Shown: positions 8,353 to 16,502 of the stretch, piece after piece
Layout of the letters: each line of letters opens with the position of its first letter
Position numbering within the stretch: the first letter of the stretch is position 1
From: Achromobacter sp. MFA1 R4
Lineage (GTDB): Bacteria > Pseudomonadota > Gammaproteobacteria > Burkholderiales > Burkholderiaceae_B
Length of the DNA stretch: 64,000 nucleotides
Direction of reading: 5' to 3'
Assembly (NCBI RefSeq): GCF_900156745.1
Contig: NZ_LT707065.1
Location: 310,001 to 374,000 of the forward strand
Position numbers and translations under genes: made by a program
The notes under the pieces: model-generated
Seen by the model: the letters and a program-made list of their open reading frames with translations, nothing else
Told to the model about the DNA's origin: nothing
Database searches by the model: none

Positions 8353-9951
8353 CTACCCCTGCGCGGCGTCCTCCAGGATCATTTCGGCGCCGCGTTCGGC
8401 CACCATCATGACTGCGGCCTGCGTGTTGCCGGAGACCATCTTCGGCATCACCGACGCATCGACTACGCGCAGTCCGGCCAACCCGTTGACCCTCAGGCGC
8501 ACGTCGGTGACGGCGGCGGCGTCAGTTCCCATGCGGCAGGTGCCGATGGGGTGATAGATGGTCTGCCCGTTGCGCCGCGCGAAATCCAGCCATTCGTCGT
8601 AGCTGTCCACGTCCGCGCCGGGGCTGACCTCGGCCTGCACGAACCGCTGCAGGGCGGGCTGCCCCACAATGCGCCGCGCCACCTGCATGCCGCCCACCAG
8701 GCTGTCGCGGTCCACTTGCGCGCAGAGGAAGTTGGGGCGGATGGCAGGGCCGGCCAGCGGGTCGGCTGATTTGATGTGGATGGACCCGACCGATTCCGGA
8801 CGCAATTGCGCCACGCCGATGGTCATGCCGGGATGGCGGTCCAGGATGCGTTCGGCGGCATTGGCGTAGCTGGCGTGCACGAAGAAGAACTGCACGTCGG
8901 GCGTTGGCAGGTCCGGCGCGCTCTTGACGAAACCATGCACGAGCCCCGTGCCGAGCGTGAGAATGCCCTTGTGGTTCAGGTAGTAGCGGGCCACCTGCTG
9001 CGCCAGCCGCCATCCGCGCGACATCTCGTTCAGGGTCACCGTGTTCTTCACGCGCCAGTTCATGCGCGTGGCGAAATGATCGATATAGTTTTCGCCGACC
9101 TGCGGCTGCGCGTGCACCAGGGCGATGCCGAGCGACTTCAGCAAGGCCGGATTGCCGACGCCGGACAGTTCCAACAATTGCGGCGACTGCACCGCCCCCA
9201 TGCACACGAGCGTTTCGCGGCGGGCGCGCACGGTGTGTTCCTGGCCGTCCTTGCGGTAGGCCACGCCGACGCAGCGTTTGCCCTCGAAGACCAAGCGCGT
9301 GACATGGGCGCCGCATTCGACGCTGAGATTGCTGCGTCCGGCGGCGGGCTTCAGGTAGCCGTCGACCACGCTCCAGCGCCGGCCGCGGTGCTGCAGCACC
9401 TGGTAGTAGCCCACGCCTTCCTGGTCGCCGCCGTTGTAATCCGGATTGAGCGGCTGGCCGTCTTCGCGCGCGGCCTGCAGGAAGGCATCCGACACGGGAA
9501 AGCGTTCGGCGACCTCCTCCAGGTACATCGGTCCGTCCTTGCCGCGGTTTTCGCCGCCCGGCGCGTAGTTTTCGATCTTGCGAAAGACGCGTTCGGCCAC
9601 CTGGCTGCCCCAGCCAGACGCGCCCGCGGCTTCCCAGCCGTCGTAATCCTGCGGCTGGCCCCGGACGTAGATCATGCCGTTGATCAGCGTGGATCCGCCA
9701 AGCCCCTTGCCGCGCGGCACGGCAATGGTGCGGCCGTAGACGTTGTCTTCCGGCTGGGTCGCGAAGCGCCAGTTGTAGGTCGGATCGACCAGCAGCTTGG
9801 AAAAGCCCGCGGGAATCGGGATCCACATGCTGCGGGCCTCTTGTCCGGCCTCGAGCATCAGCACGCGGTACTTGCCGTCCGCGCTCAGGCGGTTGGCGAG
9901 GATGCAGCCGGCCGTACCGCCGCCCGCGATGATGAAATCGTAATCGCCCAT
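8353..9951 (-). CDS. GMC-family FAD-dependent alcohol oxidoreductase
   Basis: A 532-residue flavoenzyme of the choline-dehydrogenase type. It has the N-terminal FAD dinucleotide fold IIAGGGTAGCILANRLS, the GMC signature around GLGGSTLINGMIYVRGQPQDY, and the C-terminal catalytic pair H467 (in YHPIGTCRMG) and N509 (in SGNTQAAVM). These enzymes oxidise primary or secondary alcohols with FAD and pass electrons to the respiratory chain or oxygen. It is the last gene of the leftward operon tkt(N)-tkt(C)-AroE-like-GMC, 35 bp after the AroE-like gene. In this setting it likely oxidises a hydroxyl of the imported substrate rather than choline. No betaine-aldehyde dehydrogenase is adjacent. Confidence 0.9.
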   Translation of the reverse strand: MGDYDFIIAGGGTAGCILANRLSADGKYRVLMLEAGQEARSMWIPIPAGFSKLLVDPTYNWRFATQPEDNVYGRTIAVPRGKGLGGSTLINGMIYVRGQPQDYDGWEAAGASGWGSQVAERVFRKIENYAPGGENRGKDGPMYLEEVAERFPVSDAFLQAAREDGQPLNPDYNGGDQEGVGYYQVLQHRGRRWSVVDGYLKPAAGRSNLSVECGAHVTRLVFEGKRCVGVAYRKDGQEHTVRARRETLVCMGAVQSPQLLELSGVGNPALLKSLGIALVHAQPQVGENYIDHFATRMNWRVKNTVTLNEMSRGWRLAQQVARYYLNHKGILTLGTGLVHGFVKSAPDLPTPDVQFFFVHASYANAAERILDRHPGMTIGVAQLRPESVGSIHIKSADPLAGPAIRPNFLCAQVDRDSLVGGMQVARRIVGQPALQRFVQAEVSPGADVDSYDEWLDFARRNGQTIYHPIGTCRMGTDAAAVTDVRLRVNGLAGLRVVDASVMPKMVSGNTQAAVMMVAERGAEMILEDAAQG

Positions 9952-9986
9952 CTTTGTCTACCGGTCTCGAATGTGGCTGCGCGGAC

Positions 9987-10790
9987 TCAAGGGGCGGACG
10001 TCACGCCCAGCATTTCCACCATCAGTTCGATCTGGCACGCCAGCATCGGTGCGCCATAGTGAACCTTGCAGCCGCGCGCCTGCGCGGCCACGAGCAGCGC
10101 CGTGTCCCGGGGCTGCATGATGACTTCGCACACGAGTTGGTCGGGCGTCAGGCGGCTGGTGTCCAACGGCAGCGGATCGCCCTCCTTCATGCCCAGCGAC
10201 GTGCCGTTCACGACCAGGTCATGGCCAGAGGGGTCGGCGTTGCCCACCGAGATCTGCGCGTCCGGATGCAACGACAGGATGCGCGCCTTGAGGTCTTCTG
10301 CCTTGGCGGGGGTGCGGTTGGCGATGGTCAGGCGCGAAACGCCGGCCTGCACGAGCGCGAAGCCGATCGCATTGGCCGCGCCGCCCGCGCCGGCGAGGTA
10401 CACGCTCTTGCCTTCGGGCGCGACGCCGCAACTGCGCAGGCCGCGCACGAAGCCTTCGCCATCCAGCATGTGCGCCACCAAGCGTCCGTCCGCCTCGCGC
10501 CGCAGCACGTTGGCCGCGCCGATCTTGCGCGCGACGGGCGTGGCTTCGTCGGCAAGGTCCAGGATGGCGGTCTTGTGCGGCACCGTGACGATCACGCCGC
10601 CCAGGTTTTCCAGGCGGCGCAGGCCCTCGACCACGGCGGCGAGGTTTTCGGGCCGGGCGTGAAAGGGCACGCACACGCCGTCGAAGCCGATCTTGGCGAA
10701 GTGCTCGTTCATGCGCTGCGGCGTCTTCACGTGGTGGATGGGGTCGGCCAGGATGCCGAACAGGCGCGTGTTGCCGCTGATTTCCTTCAT
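9987..10790 (-). CDS. AroE-like (shikimate/quinate dehydrogenase family) protein with altered substrate site
   Basis: A 267-residue shikimate-dehydrogenase-fold protein. The catalytic Lys (K73 in TVPHK) and Asp (D110 in MLDGEG) are present, as is the nucleotide loop GAGGAAN (134-140). The substrate-binding motif normally read as HSxSP is here H20-V21-K22-T23-P24, losing the first Ser, and the Asn of the usual NTDG is Met108. In true AroE those serines bind the C1 carboxylate of shikimate. The enzyme therefore probably reduces or oxidises a related polyol or keto compound and is not the housekeeping AroE. It lies between transketolase and GMC genes (13 and 35 bp gaps), consistent with a catabolic role. 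Confidence 0.85.
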   Translation of the reverse strand: MKEISGNTRLFGILADPIHHVKTPQRMNEHFAKIGFDGVCVPFHARPENLAAVVEGLRRLENLGGVIVTVPHKTAILDLADEATPVARKIGAANVLRREADGRLVAHMLDGEGFVRGLRSCGVAPEGKSVYLAGAGGAANAIGFALVQAGVSRLTIANRTPAKAEDLKARILSLHPDAQISVGNADPSGHDLVVNGTSLGMKEGDPLPLDTSRLTPDQLVCEVIMQPRDTALLVAAQARGCKVHYGAPMLACQIELMVEMLGVTSAP

Positions 10791-10803
10791 GAGCGTCTCC
10801 GTT

Positions 10804-11790
10804 TCAATGCTTGATGAATTCGCGCGCGACGTCGGCGATGCCCGCGGCGTCGAGCTTGTAGTGGGCGTACAGGGTCGTGGGCGGGGCGATGAGGCTGTAT
10901 TCGTCATAGATGCCATGACGGCGCAGCCGCGTGCCCGTGCCCGCGTCGGCCAATACCTCGGCCACCGCCGAGCCGAGGCCGCCCAGCACATTGTGCTCTT
11001 CGACGGTCATCAGCAGGCGCGACTGGCGGGCGGCCTTCAGTACGGCGTCGCGGTCCAGCGGCTTGATGGTGGGCATGTCGATGACGCCCACGGACAGTCC
11101 CTCGGCGCGCAGCGCGTCGGCGGCGGCCAGTGCGCCATGCAGCGTGATGCCGCAGGCGATCAGGGTGAGGTCGCTGCCTTCCGCATGCACGATGGCGCGT
11201 CCGAATTCGAAGGGCGCGCCGTCCGCATAGACCTGCGGATCGCGGCCGCGTCCGATGCGGAAATAGATGGGCTCGGGCCAGTTCGCCGACGCCTTGATGG
11301 CGGACGCGAGTTGCGGCCCGTCTGCGGGCGACACCACGGTCAGTCCGGCCAGCGCGCGCATGGTGGAGATGTCTTCGGTGGCATGGTGCGAGGTGCCGTA
11401 AAACCCCAGGCTGATGCCGGTATGGTGGCCGATCAGGCGGACCGGCAAGCGGGTATAGGCGACGTCCATGCGGATCTGTTCGCAGCACAGCAGACCCAGG
11501 AAGGACGCGAACGTGGCGACAAAGGGCATCATGCCCGTGGTGGCCAGGCCGGCCGCGGCCGACACCATGTTCTGCTCGGAAATGCCGAACTGGACGTAGC
11601 GGTCGGGATAGGCCTGCGCGAAGCGGTTCAGGCCGTTGGAGTATTGCAGGTCGGCCGAACCCGCGACGACAGGATGGCCGGCTTTCACCAGTTCGATCAA
11701 CGCGTCGGAAAGATACGACAGCCCGGGGTTCACCGCGTTGAGCGCGCGGTACTGCCAGGAATCGGGAGAGAGGACTTGTGCCTGTGCCAT
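10804..11790 (-). CDS. transketolase-like enzyme, C-terminal subunit
   Basis: A 328-residue subunit matching the pyrimidine-binding and C-terminal domains of transketolase. It contains the catalytic Glu region of thiamine diphosphate enzymes (QFGISEQNMVSAAAGLATTG), the H-H pattern in IGHHTGISLG and a C-terminal domain from about residue 200 (VIDMPTIKPLD). It pairs with the N-terminal subunit encoded at 11791-12648; the start codon directly abuts the partner's stop. Split transketolases transfer two-carbon ketol units. Several are dedicated to unusual sugars in catabolic clusters, and this one is probably the same. Confidence 0.9.
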   Translation of the reverse strand: MAQAQVLSPDSWQYRALNAVNPGLSYLSDALIELVKAGHPVVAGSADLQYSNGLNRFAQAYPDRYVQFGISEQNMVSAAAGLATTGMMPFVATFASFLGLLCCEQIRMDVAYTRLPVRLIGHHTGISLGFYGTSHHATEDISTMRALAGLTVVSPADGPQLASAIKASANWPEPIYFRIGRGRDPQVYADGAPFEFGRAIVHAEGSDLTLIACGITLHGALAAADALRAEGLSVGVIDMPTIKPLDRDAVLKAARQSRLLMTVEEHNVLGGLGSAVAEVLADAGTGTRLRRHGIYDEYSLIAPPTTLYAHYKLDAAGIADVAREFIKH

Positions 11791-12648
11791 TCAGATCTCG
11801 CGGGAAAGGATTTCGTCGACGGCGCTCTGCGCATCTTGCGGCGCCAGGTAGCCCAGGTGCCAACCCGGTTCGGTTTCCATGTAGGACACGCCCTTGCCCT
11901 TGATCGTCCTGGCGATCACGCACGCCGGCCGGTCGCGCGCGTCGTCGGCCCGCAGCCGGCGCAGCAAGGCGGTCAGCGCCGACAGGTTGTGGCCGTCGAC
12001 CTCGTGGACCTCCCAGCCGAACGCCCGCCACTTGTCCGGCAGGGATTCCACGCCCATCACGTCGTCCACCTTGCCATCGAGCTGATAGCCGTTGCGATCG
12101 ACGATGGCGACAAGGCGCGACAGGCGGTTATGCGCGGCGAACAGCGCAGCCTCCCAGACCTGCCCTTCCTGCATTTCGCCGTCGCCCAGCATCACGAACA
12201 CGTTGAAGTCGCGCCCGCTCATGCGCCCGCCCAGCGCCATGCCCACGCCATTGGACAAGGCGTGGCCGATGGAGCCGGAGCTGAAGTCCACGCCGGGCAC
12301 CTTGGTCATGTCGGGGTGGTCGCCCAGCGGGCTGCCCAGCCGGGTGTAGCCGTCCAGCATGTCGCGGCCGATGAAGTCCAGGTCCGCCAGTACCGGGAAC
12401 AAGCCGACGGCGGCGTGGCCCTTGCCCATGAGGAAGCGGTCGCGGTCGGGCCAATGGGGCTCGCCCCGGCGCAGGCGCATCACGTCGTAGTACAGCGCGG
12501 CGAAGATCTCCGCGCAGGAAAACACGGAACTGTAGTGGCCGACCTTTGCGATTTCGATGAGGCGGATGGTCTCCAGCCTGATATGGCGGGCCTTGTCCCG
12601 CAGCATCGCGATTTCCCCTGAAGTGGGGGCATCCTGACCCAAGCGCAT
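11791..12648 (-). CDS. transketolase-like enzyme, N-terminal subunit
   Basis: A 285-residue subunit carrying the thiamine-diphosphate-binding half. The motif GDGEMQEGQVWEA (155-167) and the downstream DRN (184-186) that ligands Mg2+ are intact, as are GKGHAA (75-80) and the SGSIGHALSNGVGMA helix. Together with the next gene it makes an alpha2beta2-type transketolase. It is the first gene of the leftward operon, divergent from gntR. A GGAGGAG ribosome-binding site lies directly upstream of the ATG at 12648. The 125-bp intergenic region upstream holds a candidate GntR operator at 12671-12683. Confidence 0.9.
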   Translation of the reverse strand: MRLGQDAPTSGEIAMLRDKARHIRLETIRLIEIAKVGHYSSVFSCAEIFAALYYDVMRLRRGEPHWPDRDRFLMGKGHAAVGLFPVLADLDFIGRDMLDGYTRLGSPLGDHPDMTKVPGVDFSSGSIGHALSNGVGMALGGRMSGRDFNVFVMLGDGEMQEGQVWEAALFAAHNRLSRLVAIVDRNGYQLDGKVDDVMGVESLPDKWRAFGWEVHEVDGHNLSALTALLRRLRADDARDRPACVIARTIKGKGVSYMETEPGWHLGYLAPQDAQSAVDEILSREI

Positions 12649-12670
12649 GGCGTCTCCTCCTGTCGTATGG

Positions 12671-12683
12671 ATATATGATATAT
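12671..12683. promoter_or_regulatory. candidate GntR operator, site 1
   Basis: The perfect inverted repeat ATATAT-G-ATATAT sits in the divergent gap between the transketolase operon and gntR. The same pattern recurs at 17326-17338 and 17539-17551, in front of the other two divergent units of the locus. In a genome this rich in GC the AT-only pattern stands out. Binding by the adjacent GntR protein is an inference. Confidence 0.6.
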
Positions 12684-12721
12684 AATATACTCACTGTGCG
12701 CGAATTGGCTACGCCGGGCTA

Positions 12722-12738
12722 GAATCCAACCTGGATTC
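12722..12738. promoter_or_regulatory. second inverted repeat upstream of gntR
   Basis: A perfect 6-5-6 inverted repeat, GAATCC-AACCT-GGATTC, 36 bp upstream of the gntR start. It differs in sequence from the ATATAT sites. It could be an operator for autoregulation or for another regulator, or a leader hairpin in the gntR mRNA. Confidence 0.35.
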
Positions 12739-12773
12739 ACCCCGCATCCTCCATACAGCAAGCTAGAAACGCC

Positions 12774-13478
12774 ATGCCCAGCCTCAAACCGGTCAAAAAA
12801 GAGAACCTTTCCGTCAGGGTCTATAACGAAATCCGCAATGCCCTGATCAATGGGCAGTACGAACCTGGCGAGCGCCTGATCATCGGGGAACTGGCGCAGG
12901 AAATGGGCGTGTCGATCACGCCCGTGCGCGAAGCCATTTTCCGGCTCATCAGCGAGCAGGGGCTGGAGATGCAGGCCGCCACCGCGGTGTACGTGCCCTA
13001 CGTCAACTCCGAAAAACTGCGGGAAATCCAGCAGATCCGCTTTCACCTCGAAGGCATGGGCGCGGCCGAGGCCGCGCAGCACATCACGCGCAAGCAGCTC
13101 GACAACCTGATCGCCTTGCAGCGGGATTTCATCTCGTGCACGTCCACCGATCCCAAACGCGCCAGCTACCTGAACCGCAAGTTTCACTTTGCCATCCTGG
13201 AAGCCAGCAACAAGCCCATCCTGCGCAACACCGTGGAGTCGTTCTGGGTCATCACGGGCCCGATTCTCAAGGTGTTCCACATCAAGACGGCGGGGCTGGA
13301 CTATTCGCTGGACGAACATCGGCACGAGGCCGTGATCGAGGCCCTGGAAGCGCGCGATTCGGAAGCCGCCCGCCAGGCCATCCAGGCCGACCTGGTGTGG
13401 GGCGGAAAGATCATGATCGACTGGCTGGTCGAACGCGAAAAAGAACTCGACTACCGCCCCCCCGGGGCCCGCAAATAG
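12774..13478 (+). CDS. GntR family regulator, FCD (FadR) subfamily
   Basis: A 234-residue regulator. The winged helix-turn-helix occupies residues about 8-75 (LSVRVYNEIRNALINGQYEPGE, MGVSITPVREAIFRL). The helical FCD ligand-binding domain spans about 80-225, with the usual metal-ligand histidines in RKFHFAILEAS and in DEHRHEAV. FCD regulators usually bind a carboxylic-acid effector that releases DNA. It is divergent from the transketolase operon and followed 9 bp later by the GldA-like gene. It is the only regulator inside 8.3-24.1 kb, so it is the natural candidate for controlling all four units. Confidence 0.92.
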   Translation: MPSLKPVKKENLSVRVYNEIRNALINGQYEPGERLIIGELAQEMGVSITPVREAIFRLISEQGLEMQAATAVYVPYVNSEKLREIQQIRFHLEGMGAAEAAQHITRKQLDNLIALQRDFISCTSTDPKRASYLNRKFHFAILEASNKPILRNTVESFWVITGPILKVFHIKTAGLDYSLDEHRHEAVIEALEARDSEAARQAIQADLVWGGKIMIDWLVEREKELDYRPPGARK

Positions 13479-13487
13479 GGAGATGCC

Positions 13488-14558
13488 ATGCTGAAGATTT
13501 TTGGAGCGCCCAGCCGCTATATCCAGGGCTCGGGCGCCCTGGACACGCTGGGACAATATGCGGCGTTGTTCGGGCGGCGCGCCGCCCTCGTCATCGACGG
13601 CTACGTCCATGGCGTGCTGGGTCCAAGAATCGAAGCATTGTGCGCGGCGCACGGCGTGGCGCTTTCGCCGCTGATCGTGGAAGGCGACCTGACGCCTGAT
13701 GTCATCGAGGGCCTGCGCGCGCAGGCCGCGCCGGCGGGCATCGACATGGTCATCGCGGTCGGCGGCGGCAAGTCGCTCGATGCCGGCAAGGCGGTGGCCA
13801 AATCGTCGCATTGCCACCTGATCACCGTGCCCACCGTGGCGTCCAACGATGCCCCCACCAGCAAGAACTACGTGCTGTACGACGCGCATCACAACCTCCT
13901 GGCGGTCGAGCACATGCTGTTCAACCCCACGATCGTGCTGGTCGACACCGCCATCATTGCCACCGCGCCCGTGCATTTCTTCCGGGCCGGGCTGGGCGAC
14001 GCCATTTCCAAGAAGTTCGAAGCCGAGCAATGCGCGCGCAATGGCGGCAAAAACATGTATGACGCGGCGCCGCTGGTCACGGCCCAGCTCATTGCCGACG
14101 GCTGCTTGCGGACGCTGCTTGCCGACGGCGCCGACGCGGTCGCCGTCGCGGGCACCGGGCAGCCCACGCCGGCGTTCGAGCGCGTGGTGGAAGCGATGAT
14201 CCTCATGAGCGGTCTCGGATTTGAAAGCGGGGGCCTGTCCATTGCCCACGCGTTGACGCGCGGGCTGCCAAAGATCACCGGCGTGGCGACGGCCCTGCAC
14301 GGCCTGCAGGTCGCCGTGGGCCTGCTGGTGCAATTGGACCTGGAGAACCGCGGCGACGGCATGCTGGCCGACCTGAAGCAGTGGTACGCCCAGGTGTGCT
14401 TGCCCGTTACGCTGCGCGAACTCGGTGCGCCCGCCGCGCCGCCGGACGCGGAACTGTCGCTGGCGGCAGACCTCAGCCTGAAGGCCCGCCATGCCGCGAA
14501 CTTCGATCGCACGCTGGATGTGAACACGCTGGCCGACGCGCTGCGTCGCTACGCCTGA
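13488..14558 (+). CDS. glycerol-dehydrogenase-like metal-dependent alcohol dehydrogenase
   Basis: A 356-residue protein of the GldA branch of the iron-type alcohol dehydrogenase and dehydroquinate-synthase superfamily. The three metal ligands are intact: D171 (GLGDAISKKFE), H254 (SIAHALTRG) and H271 (ALHGLQVAVG). The NAD-binding loop is GGGKSLDAGKA (92-102). GldA oxidises glycerol to dihydroxyacetone with NAD+; relatives act on other vicinal diols. It is co-transcribed with gntR (9-bp gap). A dihydroxyacetone-type product would be a plausible ketol donor or acceptor for the neighbouring transketolase, which is an inference. Confidence 0.88.
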   Translation: MLKIFGAPSRYIQGSGALDTLGQYAALFGRRAALVIDGYVHGVLGPRIEALCAAHGVALSPLIVEGDLTPDVIEGLRAQAAPAGIDMVIAVGGGKSLDAGKAVAKSSHCHLITVPTVASNDAPTSKNYVLYDAHHNLLAVEHMLFNPTIVLVDTAIIATAPVHFFRAGLGDAISKKFEAEQCARNGGKNMYDAAPLVTAQLIADGCLRTLLADGADAVAVAGTGQPTPAFERVVEAMILMSGLGFESGGLSIAHALTRGLPKITGVATALHGLQVAVGLLVQLDLENRGDGMLADLKQWYAQVCLPVTLRELGAPAAPPDAELSLAADLSLKARHAANFDRTLDVNTLADALRRYA

Positions 14559-14563
14559 CCTGC

Positions 14564-14590
14564 GGCAGCCGGCGGGGCCGGCCGGCTGCC
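14564..14590. terminator. bidirectional hairpin between convergent genes
   Basis: The perfect 10-bp stem GGCAGCCGGC (14564-14573) and GCCGGCTGCC (14581-14590) lies between the convergent GldA-like and BKACE genes. There is no T-run; it is placed where a shared terminator is expected. Confidence 0.5.
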
Positions 14591-14617
14591 CGGCGCGCCC
14601 CCACCCGGCGCGCGCTG

Positions 14618-15553
14618 TCAGAACGCCACGTTGTCCCTGCCCTTCAGGCCCAGCTTGGCCCGCGCCTCGTCCGGCGTGGCGATCTCCAGGTTGAGCGCTT
14701 CAAGGATGCCGCGGATGCGTTCCACCTGCATCCGATTGGATTCGGCCAGTTGTCCCGGACCGATCCAGAGCGAGTCCTCCAGCCCCACCCGCACGTTCGA
14801 GCCCATGGCCGCGCCGATGGTCGCCAGCGGCATCTGGTTGCGGCCCGCGCCCAGGATCGACCATTCGTAGTCGTCGCCAAAGAGGCGATCGGCGGTGCGC
14901 TTCATGTGCATCAGGTCTTCCGGATGCGGACCGATGCCGCCCAGGATGCCGAACACGGACTGGATGAAGGGCGGCGACTTGACCAGACCCCGGTCCACGA
15001 AGTGGGCCAGGTTGTAGAGATGGCTGATGTCGTAGCACTCGAACTCGAAGCGCGTGCCATTGGCGTTGCCCAGCGTCAGGATGGATTCGATGTCCTGGTA
15101 GGTGTTGCGAAAGATCAGCGAGCGGCTGTTTTCCAGGTGCTCGCGTTCCCAGTCATGCTTGAAGTCCTGGAAGCGGCCCAGCATGGGGAACAGGCCGAAG
15201 TTCATGGATCCCATGTTCAACGACGCCAGCTCCGGCTTGAACGTGGTGGCCGGCCGCATGCGTTCTTCGACCGTCATGTGGGGGCTGCCGCCCGTGGTGA
15301 TGTTGATGATGGCGTCGGTCTCGCGCTTGATGCGTTCGAGGAAAGGCTGGAACAGCACCGGATCCTGCGAAGGCTTGCCCGTCTGGGGATCGCGCGCATG
15401 CAGGTGCAGCACCGCGGCCCCGGCCTGGGCCGCGCCGATGGCCGCCTCGGCGATCTCGTCGGCCGTGACCGGCAGGTGCGGCGACATGCTGGGCGTATGG
15501 ATGGCGCCCGTCACGGCGCAGGTGATGACGACTTTCGGTTTGGGTTTAGCCAT
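14618..15553 (-). CDS. BKACE-family beta-keto acid cleavage enzyme (DUF849)
   Basis: A 311-residue protein of the family typified by 3-keto-5-aminohexanoate cleavage enzyme. It begins KVVITCAVTGAIHTPSMSPHLP and has the Zn-binding HLHARD motif (H50, H52, R54, D55), ITTGGSP, and the C-terminal GLEDSLW. BKACE enzymes condense a beta-keto acid with acetyl-CoA to give acetoacetate and a shortened acyl-CoA; the beta-keto acid differs among family members. It is the third gene of an overlapping leftward operon, SDR-hydroxyacid dehydrogenase-BKACE, overlapping the dehydrogenase gene by 8 nt. The adjacent dehydrogenase is a natural supplier of the beta-keto acid. Confidence 0.9.
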   Translation of the reverse strand: MAKPKPKVVITCAVTGAIHTPSMSPHLPVTADEIAEAAIGAAQAGAAVLHLHARDPQTGKPSQDPVLFQPFLERIKRETDAIINITTGGSPHMTVEERMRPATTFKPELASLNMGSMNFGLFPMLGRFQDFKHDWEREHLENSRSLIFRNTYQDIESILTLGNANGTRFEFECYDISHLYNLAHFVDRGLVKSPPFIQSVFGILGGIGPHPEDLMHMKRTADRLFGDDYEWSILGAGRNQMPLATIGAAMGSNVRVGLEDSLWIGPGQLAESNRMQVERIRGILEALNLEIATPDEARAKLGLKGRDNVAF

Positions 15554-16502
15554 GGTTGTCTCCGTTGCTTTGTTTGTGACGCATCAGGCGCATCAGCATG
15601 TCGTCGCGCCAGAAGCGGCGCGCGGGCAGATCCTCGGCGGGCAGCAGGCTGCGCCGCTCGTCGGACAGGGTGTCGACCAGCGCCCCCTCCCAGGCCACGC
15701 ATTCGCCTTGCGTGGCGCCGATGGACTGGTAGAGGTCGCCGTAGCGCTGGCAGTAGTCGGCAATGCCGCCCGGCGCATTGAGGTCTATGGTTTCAAACGG
15801 GCCCATGAAGGCCCAGCGCAAGCCCAGTCCGTCCTTGACGGTAGTGTCGATGTCCTCGGCGCTGGCGATGCCCTGGCTGGCAAGCCGGAAGGCCTCGTGC
15901 AGCAAGGCGCCCTGCAGGCGATTCAGGATGAAGCCTTCGATCTCTTGGCGGACCAGCACGGGCTTCTGACCGATGCTGGTCATGACCTCGCGCGCGCGCG
16001 CCAGCGCTTCGGGGCTGGTCCAGGGCGCCGGGCACAGCTCGACGACCGGGATCAGGTAAGGCGGATTGACCGGATGGGCCACGAGGCAGCGGTGCCTGCC
16101 CGCCAGATGTTCGGTGAACTGGCTGGCCGGAATGCTGGACGTGGAACTGCCGATGATGGCGTGGGGCTCGGCCAGGGCATCCAGTTCGGAAAAGAGCTGG
16201 CGCTTGGTCTGCACCTGTTCCGGGGAGTTTTCCTGGATGTAGTCGGCGCCCGCCAGGGCTTCCTGCAGGCTGGCTGCCGTCTGCACGCGGTCGACGATGG
16301 CGTCCGCGCCTGCCAGCAGGCCCTGCGTTTCCAGTTCCCGCAACTGTTGCAGGATCAGGGCGCGCGCCTCGGCCAGCATGGCGGCGTTGACGTCGTACAG
16401 CCGCACTTCCCAGCCCATGCGCGCAAAGACGATGGCCCAGCCCTGGCCGATCAGGCCGGTTCCGATGATGGCGGCGCGCCGCGCCGCGGTGGCGGCCTCC
16501 AT
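15546..16502 (-). CDS. lambda-crystallin-type 3-hydroxyacid (3-hydroxyacyl-CoA-like) dehydrogenase
   Basis: A 318-residue NAD-dependent dehydrogenase. It has the Rossmann loop GTGLIGQGWA (14-23), the catalytic His region VAHPVNPPYLIPVVEL and the C-terminal block GLGLRWAFMGPFETIDLNAPGG. That last block is the pattern of lambda-crystallin/L-gulonate 3-dehydrogenase rather than fatty-acid oxidation enzymes, which are longer or fused. It would oxidise a 3-hydroxy acid to a 3-keto acid. Its start codon overlaps the SDR stop by one base and its end overlaps the BKACE start, so the three are translationally coupled. The longer open frame upstream is shadow over the SDR. Confidence 0.9.
   Translation of the reverse strand: MEAATAARRAAIIGTGLIGQGWAIVFARMGWEVRLYDVNAAMLAEARALILQQLRELETQGLLAGADAIVDRVQTAASLQEALAGADYIQENSPEQVQTKRQLFSELDALAEPHAIIGSSTSSIPASQFTEHLAGRHRCLVAHPVNPPYLIPVVELCPAPWTSPEALARAREVMTSIGQKPVLVRQEIEGFILNRLQGALLHEAFRLASQGIASAEDIDTTVKDGLGLRWAFMGPFETIDLNAPGGIADYCQRYGDLYQSIGATQGECVAWEGALVDTLSDERRSLLPAEDLPARRFWRDDMLMRLMRHKQSNGDNHG

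Noticed and set aside
10693..12621. 642-codon plus-strand frame over the AroE-like and transketolase genes
   Set aside because: No ribosome-binding site or motif; composition is typical of shadow frames, and the minus-strand genes have intact catalytic motifs.
12480..14492. 670-codon minus-strand frame over gntR and the GldA-like gene
   Set aside because: It would overlap three recognised genes and the operator region, and shows no domain.
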